A DNA stretch of 64,000 nucleotides from Undaria pinnatifida (taxonomy: Eukaryota > Sar > Phaeophyceae > Laminariales > Alariaceae), in the NCBI GenBank assembly GCA_012845835.1, contig JABAKD010000010.1:948501-1012500 (forward strand). The letters run 5' to 3'. Shown in pieces: positions 25,598 to 35,935 of the stretch. Both the position numbers and the translations under genes were made by a program. The notes under the pieces were generated by a model. That model searched no databases. It was given only the letters and a program-made list of their open reading frames with translations, and had not been told where the DNA came from. Positions within the stretch are counted from its first letter, which is position 1. Each line of letters opens with the position of its first letter.

Positions 25598-25923
25598 GGG
25601 CATATGGGTACCTAGGATGACGTTTTAGGCTGAGGGCTAACGAGAGAGCAGAACGCGGCTGACCAGAGCGAAGCGGCGAAACTTAGCCTACTCTGAAAAC
25701 AGTATAGTAAAGGAACCCTTCACCTCTACGCGCCCTTACAAGTTGAAAGAACTTGAAAGGGCTGGGCGTGCTCTACAAAGTTTTTCCATCACGGCACGGT
25801 GTTCAGGCACGCCGACGAGTCCCAACTCCGCGAGCGGGGGGCATGAGAAGTCTCTCCCGGGGACGGCTAGCGATCTTCCCCGAAAGGTAGAGAATCGTAA
25901 AAAAAGTGCAAATCCCACCCAGC
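25598..25923 (+). repeat. Long inverted repeat, right arm
   Basis: Starts GGCATATGGGTACCTAGG and ends AAATCCCACCCAGCT. Beyond it the sequence goes on into inverted copies of the tandem block (to about 26130), so the symmetry reaches past the arm. No transposase or other coding sequence was recognised between or in the arms. Confidence 0.9.
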
Positions 25924-26274
25924 TCACTGCAGCTTGCAGCAAAGGTTTTCTTCATCGTACTCCTGTACCGTATGAGTCTCAGTTACGGTATAAGTACCCG
26001 TCGACTCGCGGCCGCTATGGATTGGTCGGTACGTGCTGCTCCACTGCTGTTGTACTGCTGTTGTACTACTGCTGTGATGGTGGGGTGCGACCGTCCAAGT
26101 GGCTCCGTACTGTCTTTTTGCCCGTAGAGGTACACAGTCCCCTGTACGTGACCACAAACCACTACAGCCTCACCCTCTTGGTATCCCCCGATACAGCTCA
26201 ATATGTAACAACAACCACCTCTACTTTCACATATCTCCCATCCTCGCCCTCAGACCGGGGCGCCTCTACTGGAT

Positions 26275-26303
26275 GACGGGGCCGCCGTTGAGGCGGCCCC
26301 GTC
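26275..26303. other. Perfect 12-bp GC hairpin
   Basis: GACGGGGCCGCC and GGCGGCCCCGTC are separated by GTTGA, immediately before the third arm copy. A similar hairpin lies at 27988-28018 (GGGCGGGG...CCCCGCCC) and another near 22095-22120. In a eukaryotic context these are structural motifs and not evidence of a bacterial-type terminator. Confidence 0.8.
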
Positions 26304-26310
26304 CGCTTGT

Positions 26311-26628
26311 GGGTACCTAGGATGACGTTTTAGGCTGAGCGCTAACGAGAGAGCAGAACGCGGCTGACCAGAGCGAAGCGGCGCAACTTAGCCTACTCTG
26401 AAAATAGTATAGTAAAGGAACCCTTCACCTCTACGCGCCCTTACAAGTTGAAAGAACTTGAAAGGGCTGGGCGTGCTCTACAAAGTTTTTCCATCACGGC
26501 ACGGTGTTCAGGCACGCCGACGAGTCCCAACTCCGCGAGCGGGGGGCATGAAAAGCCTCTCCCGGGGACGGCTCGCGCTCTCCCCTGGAAGCTGGAGAAT
26601 CGTAAGAAAGTGCAAATCCCACCCAGCT
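26311..26628 (+). repeat. Long inverted-repeat arm, third copy
   Basis: About 318 bases matching 25604-25920 with scattered differences (for example GAGCGCTAACG for GAGGGCTAACG). It diverges near the 3' end, then runs into CTG-rich sequence. Confidence 0.9.
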
Positions 26629-26699
26629 CCTGCCGTACTGCTGTGTGCTGCCGTTGTGGATTGGTCGGTACGTACTGCTCCACTGCTGTTGTACTGCTG

Positions 26700-27400
26700 T
26701 GGTAGTGCCGCCGCTGCTGCTGCTGCTGCTGCTGCTACTACAGCTGCTGCTCCTGCTGCTGCTCCTGATGCTGACTACTGCGTTTGTTTCTTAAAATAAA
26801 AAATCGACTTTCTGTGGTCATGACCTCGCCTAGCCTGTGCCAGTGCTGTGTGTGCTCCTCCTCCTGCCGGATGGCCGCTGCTGTAGACAGTACTGTAGAC
26901 ACTACAGCTGCTGTGCCGCAATTCCTTGCTGGGCTATCGCCCGCCTCTGCGCCCGCCGCCGCCGCTGCTGCTGCTACTGCTGTGTGTTGCTGCTGCTGGT
27001 GCTGCTTTCACTCTCTTCTGTGCATGTTCCAAAACTTTTCCGCCTTTTCTTGTGTTGTTTTTATAACCATGTACCACGCAGCTTGCAAAGTTGAGTTTCA
27101 ACCATTCAATCGGTCGTACTCAGAGCTGATGTTTTACACATTCATTTATAGAATCATGTTTTTTTGTGAAGTGTAGCTGCTGTGCTGCTGCTGCCGCTGC
27201 TGTTGGTGTCTCCGGTGAGTACGTTTCGAATAATGAAAAATCAGCTGTCTGCGGTCTTGAGCTCGCGGAGCCAGTGTGTGTGCCCCCTCCCCCTTGCCAG
27301 ACGACTGCTACTGTAGACACTACTGCTGCTGTGCCGCACTTCCTCGATGGGCCATCGGCCACCTCTACCCCCGCCGCTGCTGCTGCTAAAAGAAATGAAT
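26700..27400. repeat. CTG/GCC-rich microsatellite DNA
   Basis: Imperfect CTG and GCCGCT tracts, densest at 26706-26765, 26955-27005 and 27175-27210. Frames across it are Ala-, Cys- or Leu-rich and give no recognisable domain. A hairpin family copy (27076-27135) lies within. Confidence 0.85.
27076..27135 (+). repeat. Hairpin repeat family member
   Basis: CACGCAGCTTGCAAAGTTGA, GTTTCAACCATTCAATCGGTC and GTACTCAGAGCTGATG, followed by an AT-rich tail. The left arm is closest to the family consensus. Confidence 0.82.
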
Positions 27401-27453
27401 GGTCTGCCTTCCGGCGTAGATTTGCATTTTTCGCGTACCTTGGTGCCATGGAC

Positions 27454-27549
27454 TTGGTCTGATTGCTCTAATGAACGTTGTGTTTCTTTCCTGCAGTTAA
27501 GTTGGTCTGATTGCTCTAATGAACGTTGTGTTTCTTTCCTGCAGTTGCG
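27454..27549 (+). repeat. 48-bp tandem duplication holding an acceptor-like sequence
   Basis: Two adjacent 48-base units are identical through TTTCTTTCCTGCAGTT and differ after it. Each contains a branch-point-like CTCTAAT, a pyrimidine tract and TGCAG, the usual signals of a 3' splice site. No exon of a recognised gene follows, so this could be an unrecognised gene's acceptor or chance. Confidence 0.75.
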
Positions 27550-28059
27550 ATAGGATTTTTCCACTTGATAAACATACGGAATTCGTCTCCCATTCTTCAG
27601 CGCTCGCGGCGCATGCCATGCCGTCCGAATCCTTCTCCGGATTCAGCCAAGGTCTGGCTACTACCTTTGCCAATTGAGCTTTCCTTATATATTACGTTTC
27701 AGCCACGGTTTATTTATTTTTTCAACCGCTGTTTTCTTTCTATTTTTTTCCCGTCTATTTCTCGCCTATCCACAACCTCCTTATTTGGGTTTTGTTTCGT
27801 ATTTTCAATTCCTCTATGCAGTGCACCGACACCTACCTTCACAAACGCTGCGCGCAAAACCACTCCCGACAAAACCCACCATTTTTAATGACATATGTTT
27901 CAAATACATGTAGCACCTCAACCTCTTGGTACCGTCCATTACCTTCCCCTTCTCTCAGTCACATCCTTTTTGCGCAACTGTTTCGGAGGGCGGGGCCGCC
28001 GATAGGCGACCCCGCCCAATCCTTGTATCATATAGATCGTGTAGCTGCTATAGACTACT

Positions 28060-28553
28060 CGTAGATCATTTAGACCCTGCATCTATCTGTCGCTATGGTA
28101 TGTTCTGCATGATCTGCGCAGTACAGTTGCAACCCAGGAAATATGTACCGTACTACTACTACTTGAGTAGATCTTTTAGATCGCACGGCTCCCACCCACA
28201 ACACATACGATGCAGAGGATAGACCAGGGACCTACCTGCCCTGAATGATATAAGATAGATCATGCATACCACTAGTATGTGCTACCAGGTAGATCTAGAT
28301 ATTTTACATCATACGGCTCCCACCGACGACGTATACCATGCAGAACATATCCCAGGGATACATCTGCCTAGAATGACATATCTGCCTAGAATGACATAGA
28401 TAGATCGTTCGTATATATATGCTAGATCTCTTAGATCGTACGACCCCCCCCCCACAGCGTATGCCAAGCAGAATATATAGTCTATATGCCTAGCAGCATA
28501 CAGACCAGGGATCTATCCTCTGCCCTGAATGACACAGATCTGATCTATCCAAC
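28060..28553. repeat. 120-140-bp tandem repeat upstream of the MORN gene
   Basis: About four diverged units begin GTAGATCTTTTAGATCGNACG-like and contain GGCTCCCACC, CCATGCAGAA and CTGCCCTGAATGACA-like blocks. The array ends about 125 bases before the MORN start codon, so it occupies the likely promoter region. No TATA box was identified with confidence. Confidence 0.8.
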
Positions 28554-28677
28554 ACGTGAAATGCTCTGCCCGATCTGTCGTTTTTTTCAAGGGAAGGGAA
28601 GAACCCCCACCACTGGCAAGTAAGTGCCACAGCTGCTGTTCCCCTCGAGATAGTATCCTCGGTATCGTCCATCCGCC

Positions 28678-31600
28678 ATGAGCGATATGAAGGATGCCAA
28701 CAAGGATGCGGGCGGGGAAACCTCCCCCCGCGAGCCAGAGAGGGGAGAAGGGAGATTCCTATTTCCAGGCGGCGCTGTATACGGTGAGCGATCGCCACAC
28801 TATTGATAACCTCTATCGTGGCTGTATTTCGCATCAAACGAGCACCGGCAATTGCTTCCCCTTTCGCAGAATGCGATAAATGCATAACATCCAGGTGAGC
28901 ACTGTTTGTAGTAGATTAGCTCTACCGTACCAGGTATTTAGTCTTCGCTGAACAGGAAAAATGGTCCAGGTTAGGGTAGCTATCGTTACATACAGTAGGT
29001 CATAGACCTCGTACCTTCACACCGCGGTACACTCCTTTTTTTTTATCCTCACTACACAGTACTCTACTACAGTACTTTGGTCGACTATTGCAACGAAGTC
29101 CATGTTGAATCCTGCCTGTTAATGCACTATTACTAGTAAGATCATATGTCGTATCTCCATACCAGGTACAGCGGCACACTCTTGGTTTGCATCCCTGCTT
29201 GTACTTGACAAAATCTAACGTAACAGCGTAAACATTCCTTCCTTCTATCACATTACTGCCCAGTTCTCGTTTGGATTATAGCGGTGGGGTGGCAGGTGTT
29301 GGCTCGAAACAACAACCGCCAGTTACATCTACGTTTACCTTTGCGGCAGACGACGTGTTGACAAAATGTGGGGGGATTATCGACACGAGTATGGTGTCGT
29401 ATACTTCTCCAAGTGAACCGTTCGGCAAGATACCGGTAGCCTTCACGTTCACTTGTTTTGATGAAACAACGACAAAACAGCAAAAAGAACACAGCAGCAA
29501 GCAGCACGGTTCGTTGTTGCACACAAAGCAGCTTAGTTAGCGCCGACTTTTTTTCCTTGTCCATTCAAAGCCAGGGGGTTCAGCTTAAGCCTTGCCTGAC
29601 TGAAACCCCGCGAGGGTCGAACCGTTCGAATTTAGCGTGACAACTTTGCCAGCACAATATTAACATCAACATCATCTTGACATTATACGATATTATGAAT
29701 GGTATGGCATATTATTTTTGTTGTGGAGCCAGGCAAACAGCTGAAAACCGAAAAAGAACTCAGAGATCAAACTTCCGAAGATACAATACAGATTACTCAC
29801 GTCGGCAGCTAATGCTATTGTCTCCTTTGTACATTGCTGTATGCTGCATTGTTGTAATTGCCATCTTGCTACGTGCAGCATGAGCGTCGATCACTCATGA
29901 ACACTATCATGCTATTTAGACAGGAGGAGTGTATCTACCCGTCGGCTTGTCATACAACTTGTCGGACTTTTATTTTTCTTTCCCGTTTTTCAGAGGGAGG
30001 CATTAGATCGAGCTGTTGCATCTTCTTCCTTTTGTCTTGTTCAATGGGGGATTGTTGGCACTCTCACGTTAGCTCGAAAAATCAAAGCCGTTGTCACAGG
30101 ACCAGCTCCAGTCACTCTGGAGCGGAAGAATACTCCCATGAAACAATAAAACAAACCCAAAGACGGTACACGTATAGTATAGCATATCATAGCTGAAGCA
30201 AATCTTACATCAACCAAATAAAGATAAATGTGAAATCAGGAGTCAGCGTGCGTACGTGTCAGGCCCATACTGGTAGATACGTTTCAAGACTCGCAGCTGA
30301 AATTGATTATATCGTGTCAATGCATCTTCTTTCGCGTTGTTCAGAAGGAGGTTGAATCGTTGTCGCAAGGCTTAGTCTAGGTAGGATATTGGTTCACGTG
30401 TTTAAATCCGACCGACCTGCTATCCTGCCATTTCGGGGGTGGGGGAGGCGTGATAAGGGGGGGGGGGCGACAAAGCTTAGTTCGGGTAGTATGTACTGCA
30501 ATCGGTTAACCTTTTACCGGTAGTCAAACGGGTCAATACCCTCTAACACCTTAACATCGTGTTGCATCTTGTTTCTTTTCTTTTTTTTCAGAGGGAGAAT
30601 ACATAGTGGTGGAAGGCATGAAGAGGCGTCACGGGTTCGGCAAACACGTGGACGGGAAGGAGAAGTACGTCGGACAGTGGCAGAACGACTCCATGCACGG
30701 TGAAGGTGACCCGATACCGTGCCGTACCGTACCGTACCATACCATACCATACCATACCTTACCATACCGTACCATACCGTACCGTACCGTACCGTACCAT
30801 ACCATACCGTACCATATCGTACCGTATCATACCATACCGTACCATACCATACCATTGTCATGGATGCACCACAACTGAACCGCTGAGCTAGCAGTCAGCG
30901 CTGCTTGCGGGCCCAAGTGGTTAAGGTGCGTCTGTAACAAAAGCACAACCTAGGATCTACCTGGCAGCTAAGCCTCGACCACGGATTTACCGCGGAGTTG
31001 CAATTCCTTTCGTCAGCGTTGCCCCGTGTACAGGCGATTACGGTGATGCTTCTTCCTCGAAAAATGATGCCAAATTTCAGTATCCCCTAAAAAAGGCTGG
31101 CGCTCGTATTAGGTTATGTCCTGTTCGTGGACCTATGGCGCATGCACAAATTTTTGCACATACCTGGTGCACATTTTGTGAGCCATCTCATGGCAGGGGG
31201 GAAGAGGTCGTACTCATTAGTTGTTTGCTTCAATCTGTGTGGTCATTGATCACGAGTCCCTTTCGAAACAGGGGGCGTAAGCGTACTCGTGGGCACAAAA
31301 CATGCTCACTGATGGGGCGGTTCCTAAACTGAGGCTTTACTCAATATCTCTGCAAATCCAGTGGTGTTTTACGATGATACTCGGAGCCTAGCGTAAGACA
31401 CCATCCCTGCAGCCCATTCACACAAAGGGGGTTACCCGTCGGGTTTCGAGTTGTTTTTTCGTGAAAGTCAGATTTGGGGTGAGGTGCAGACCCCTCCCCT
31501 CCCGTCCGATGGAATCGTTACAAGGGACCATTGTTTGATCCGCGCTCACCCAACCCCTTTCGGAGTTGAGGGGGAAAGAGGGTCGAAACACAGCGGCAAT

Positions 31601-34600
31601 TGACTCTTGATACGATTACGATGTCGGCCCTACCAAGCAACTCGGGCTTCTGGATGGAGCTCTAGCTTTTTTTCCCCTCACTTTTGCTGTGCTGTAGTGG
31701 ACAAGCCGTGGTCATGTCGTCGATTCTCCCCCCCGGCGCGTGCCTTCATTTGGTCGCGCAGGAGGTTCAGCGTTCCCAACGCTAGTTCGATTTTTATCGA
31801 TTTTTTGCTAATTCACGCTCTCGCGCTTTCCGCGAGTCAGTTTTTGCGCAAAAAAAAGTCCCTACGAGCACTATGAATAGTATGCACTCGAGGGGGCTCG
31901 AACCAGCGATCAAGTTTTAGTATTTACGAAGTTATCCCGCTATTAATATACCATCGGGGACGCCAACAACAGTACCATAGAGAGAAAAGCCGCACTTCAA
32001 CGCACGGAGCTCCACCACTATACCATGGTTGTTGTCCGGCACACACTCACACCACAAAGAAAGGACGGTCGATAAAATCACCTGCCCTCGTTATTTCTTT
32101 CGTCGATAGATCTGGGTTTAAAAAGGGTTTACATCAGGTCACAGCTTATCCAGATTATCCTGTCTAACCTTGTAGCGGACACCCCTACGTGGGTCCCAAA
32201 CGGGTTTAACCCTTTCGTGACTTGGTTACATCACACTCACGCCACAAACAAAGGACGGTCGATAAAATCACCTGCCCTCGTTATTTTTTCGTGGATAGAT
32301 CTGGGTTTAGAAAGCGTTTACTGCAGGTCAGCTTATCCAGATTATCCCGTCTAACCTTCTGGCGGACACCCCTACGTGTGTCTCAAACGGGTTTAACCCT
32401 TTAATTGACTTGGTTACATCTTAGTTATAGTATACAGACCGAAGAGCGACGAGCGTGATCTAATTAAGCGTCAAGGGAAAGCTTGAGGCAATCGGATCAT
32501 CGTTACGCCCCACGCTTGCCTCACAGCTTCCTGCGTTGCAGTTTGTCAACACATCTCCTACACCAACAGCTCGGATTGCTTCATGTGCCCCCCCGATTCT
32601 GTGTTCAGCATTATTTTTACGTCAAATTTTGCTTCTGAAGTCTCAAACGGGCTCAACAACAGGTCAGGTTATCCATGCTAACCTGCTAGCCAGTACTGTT
32701 ATATTAGGAACCCAAAACAAGTCAGGTATACTCGTTTCACGGCATCGTGTGGTAAAAACTCTTCCACCAATTGGAAAATACATGCGTGCAGCCTGCCTGT
32801 CTCCAAACGTGTTGTGGCAATTGGTGACGATGCTGGGAGGAAGGGCCCACAGCGTTCGGAGGTGGCAATGAGGGTGGTCACGACGACTCTCGGACGTACG
32901 TACGTTTTTTTTCTTGGCCGTTCCTTAGAACGAGCGTTTTGATGAAACGAGCGGTTCGGCTTCCTCACCAAATGCATCCGAAATTCGTTTGATTCAACAG
33001 AAGAATCCGTCATGCGCACAGGTGTACTACTAATAGCAACCCCTTCGAAATGAAGCATGCTACGAACGATTGCCTACTTGTGTTAAGACCTACTGTATAG
33101 CATAGCAACGTTAAACAAGCCAGACCAAGGCTATGACATTGTAGTATCATCCCCCCCCCCTCTTTCACTGCCAGTCTTTTTCCACTCGCACGAGTGACTC
33201 TGTGTCCCAAGGAAACCAAGTACTTCATTTATTTAGGCGATTGGTTTGGCTTTGGCTTGGCGTAACTATTAGTAACCGTTCACTCCATGGCGGTTTCATA
33301 TCGCAAACCAAAAACAGCTCGAAAGCAACTATTAATAGTCAGCTTAACCCCTTCGGAACTTCAGACGAAAAAAACGACGGAAAAAAATGACGGCTACAGC
33401 ATCGGGCACATGGACCAATCAGATTAATGGCCCATTAATAGCCCATTAATAATCCATCAATAGGTGCATGGACCAATCCGATTAATAGCTGCATGAACCA
33501 ATCCGATTAATAGCTGCATGGACCAAGCCGATTGATAGATGCATGGACCAAGCCGATTGATAGCTGTATGAACCAATCCGATTAATATCTGCATGGACCA
33601 AGCAGATTAATAGCTAGCTGTATGAATCAAGCCGATTGACAGCTGCTGCTACTGCGAAAAGAGGCCCCAAAGGTGACCCCCGTACCGTATCTACGGCCGC
33701 AGGAATGAATGAAGCATGAAGCATGAAGAATGAAGAATGAAAAATGAAGCACGCTGTCACGCACAACAAAGGCATGTCATACCGGGTACATGTCTTAACA
33801 GAACTTAACGTTTACTAGGCAAGTATCGGGTATGTGCTTCAAGATTCATTCAGCTTTTAGTTCAAATAGTGTGTCACCGAAAAGTGGTAAAATACCCCTA
33901 CATATGTCTAACTACGCGGACAGATACACATGAACATATTATTCGTTGTCGCAGTGTTTTTGTTCGATGATATTGCACAAAATACTGGTGAGCTTTCCTT
34001 TCCAGGCGAGACGATATTGACATCCGGTGCCGGTTCCGCCCCCGAGGCTATTTTGGCGACAACAAATCCAACGCCTACGTACCCGTCATTGCTGTGCCCA
34101 CATTAATAGGTACAAATGAACCCAGTATTCGTTGTTGCAATGCTGATGTACCTACTCCGTGATGCTGCACACAACAAGGAATGGCGCATTGCTGGACAGG
34201 CGAGGTAATGTTTGCAATTCTGGCAGTTCTCTGACGGGCGAGATAACGTTTGCATTCCCTTGCAGGCGAGATAATGTTTGCATCCGGCGCGAGCTACCGA
34301 GGCTATTTCGGCGGCAACAAATTCCATGGCTACGGCCGGTACGAGTGGAACGACGCCGCGACTTACGAGGGGGGTTGGAGAGAGAACAAGTGAGTTTTTG
34401 CGTTGTTGTGTTCTTTCGTTTCATCGTAGCGGAGTCGTCGTTTCCTGTTGCTCATAGATGAATCGTACCATCCTGTTAACAGACCCCATCCACGACCAGT
34501 CTCATATTATCAGTACATCATGGACATCGTGTTATAATCGAATGTTTGGGTCGGCGAGCCATCCAGTTGACGCTGTACCCGCGGACAAGAACAGCAATCC

Positions 34601-35170
34601 CTCGTCACACCGTGAAAACCCCGAAATATCTGTAAACGAGTGCCAAGACATCGGATGCCACAAATGACGTTTGTTTCTTGGCTTGCTAAATGTCTGATTT
34701 GTGGGTGTTCTTTCTGGTTCTGGGCATGTTCATGACTCATCGACGTCGAACCCCATTCATATGCTGTGCAAGATTCTGATTGGAGTAATCAATGTGTATT
34801 TGCTGGGCACTTGTTAACGCATTAGACTGTATCCTAGTGATGCTTGTATTCTGCAAACACATGACTCTCTGGGCGTAAACGCAAGGAAATTTTGCTCGTA
34901 CTACTGTAGTATACCAGCGGTCCTTACGTTAAAGCCCACAGAGTGGTGGTATGTGGTATGTTTAGGCATCCCTACCAAGTCCTGTTCATACGAACTATGA
35001 TGTATTCAAGGAACTAACACATTAAACTGTCGATCACGGTCACCGCCCTCGTTGCTCCTCGCAGAATGCACGGCCGGGGGTGTTACTCGGACCGCGAGAA
35101 GAGCCGCTGGGAAGGCGATTTCTTCAACGGCCTCTACGACAACGGACGCGCGAGGGTCGCCCTACGATAA
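28678..35170 (+). CDS. MORN-repeat protein (MORN2-like), four exons
   Basis: Exons 28678-28783, 30592-30705, 34266-34389 and 35065-35170 join in phase (1, 1, 2) to give 149 residues ending at TAA. All introns are GT-AG. MORN motifs follow one another: VYEGEYIVVEG-type at 35-52, YVGQWQNDSMHGEG at 61-74, YRGYFGGNKFHGYG at 84-97, YEGGWRENKMHGRG at 107-120, and a last WEGDF at about 130. The N-terminal 20 residues are polar and look disordered. MORN proteins are small scaffolds that bind membranes or other proteins, often in cilia, flagella or cell-division structures. The last two motifs and the short tail resemble MORN2, but the exact orthology is uncertain. The coding sequence spans 6.5 kb for only 450 coding bases. 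Confidence 0.86.
30710..30853. repeat. (CCGTA/CCATA)n microsatellite at a splice donor
   Basis: About 28 pentamers, CCGTA or CCATA, begin within five bases of the donor of MORN exon 2 (donor at 30706-30707) and form the start of intron 2. Confidence 0.95.
31655..31918 (-). mobile_element. tRNA-derived SINE-like element, copy 2
   Basis: The minus strand opens with CTGGTTCGAGCCCCCTCGAG, a good pol III B box, and shares the body of 18924-19225, including GCGAGAGCGTGA and CCACGGCTTGTCCA. It ends near an A-run at 31663-31669. It is antisense to the MORN gene, in intron 2. Confidence 0.75.
32043..32415. repeat. 185-bp tandem duplication
   Basis: Two head-to-tail units share GGACGGTCGATAAAATCACC and GGCGGACACCCCTACGTG-like blocks with few differences. 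A weaker third copy of the end (CTCAAACGGGCTCAACAACAG) lies near 32640-32700. It lies in MORN intron 2 with no coding content. Confidence 0.85.
33410..33645. repeat. 26-bp minisatellite with CCAAT core
   Basis: About eight units of ATAGCTGCATGGACCAATCC plus GATTA, in MORN intron 2. Many units keep a CCAAT pentamer, and later ones change it to CCAAG. Confidence 0.88.
33920..34262 (+). pseudogene. Decayed extra copies of the MORN exon 3 acceptor region
   Basis: The acceptor and start of exon 3 (CAGGCGAGATAATGTTTGCA at 34263) are copied at about 34003 as CAGGCGAGACGATATTGACA, followed by about 60 more exon-like bases ending in GCCTACG. Two shorter copies of just the junction lie at about 34197 (ACAGGCGAGGTAATGTTTGC) and 34228 (GGGCGAGATAACGTTTGCAT). 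The upstream intron flank (TATTCGTTGT...CAATGCTGATG) is also duplicated, so a segment of about 180 bases was copied in tandem. The copied exon carries frame-changing differences and is read as a pseudo-exon. Confidence 0.8.
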
Positions 35171-35619
35171 AGAACTGCAGGAAAATGGAAACGTGCAGTG
35201 TTGGGCATATAAAGCACAAGCGATATGATTTGGCTGGACAGTTTTATGACGACGATGACGACAACGGTGGCGATATTAGCGGTGACCACGATGCCGTTGT
35301 TGCTGTTGTTCTCGCATTAGCTCGCTGCCAATAATCTAGCCCGTGGAAATAAGGCAGGCCTCGAATATCTCTGGCGTGGAAGAAAACCTCAGCATGTGTG
35401 TACGCGATTGGCGAGAAATAGAGGTACAAAACTGGCAACGAGTACGGAACGGGTGTTTGCTTTTTTAATCTCCAATTGAAATAAAGCATAGCCGATTTTT
35501 GGGTTTGGATGTATCGGAGGTGTCCGGGAACGAAGCGATGGTCAAGGATAGAAAATGTGCGTGCGGTTTACATACGATGCTGTGGAGAGTGATGAGAGAA
35601 CGGTACTTCGGCGTGCGAC

Positions 35620-35935
35620 AGTTTTCTGATTGGTCAATATTTTGATTGGGGCGTTCTGATTGGTGAAGAGAGAAAGGCATATAGTGTCCGCGGTTCTGAT
35701 TGGTCAACTTTTTGAAAGAGGTCTTCTGATTGGTGGGAACAGAAAGGTACTTTGTGCCCGCAGTTTTCTGATTAGTCAACGTTTATAAACATGTTCTGGT
35801 GGGTGGACAATGAACGACATTTCGATCTTCATTGGTCAACATTTATAAATGGATGTTCTGATTGGTGGAAGGAGAGAAAATCCCCTCGTGCTGATTGGTA
35901 AAATAATAAAGGAGGGATGTTCTGATTGGGGGGAA
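35620..35935. repeat. Minisatellite built on TTCTGATTGGT
   Basis: About eleven copies of TTCTGATTGGT or a variant at 25-45-base spacing, alternating with GTCAACNTTTATAAA-like blocks. Each copy contains an inverted CCAAT box (ATTGG). It lies about 450 bases beyond the MORN stop codon. Confidence 0.85.

Larger units (their letters stand above)
20456..28677. other. Intergenic region between divergent USP and MORN genes
   Basis: No protein gene could be supported here. It holds a MITE-like copy (20862-21061), about 1.3 kb of unremarkable sequence (21062-22380) with a GC hairpin near 22095, a tandem block (22400-24900), inverted arms (24691-25017 and 25598-25923), a third arm (26311-26628), CTG-rich DNA (26700-27400), a doubled acceptor-like 48-mer (27454-27544) and a 120-140-bp tandem repeat (28060-28553) next to the MORN start. 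Confidence 0.75.

Noticed and set aside
25743-26276. 177-residue plus-strand frame in the inverted-repeat arm
   Set aside because: The same peptide occurs in all arm copies, but it runs through different flanking sequence in each and has no recognisable domain. It is possibly a relic and not supported as a gene.
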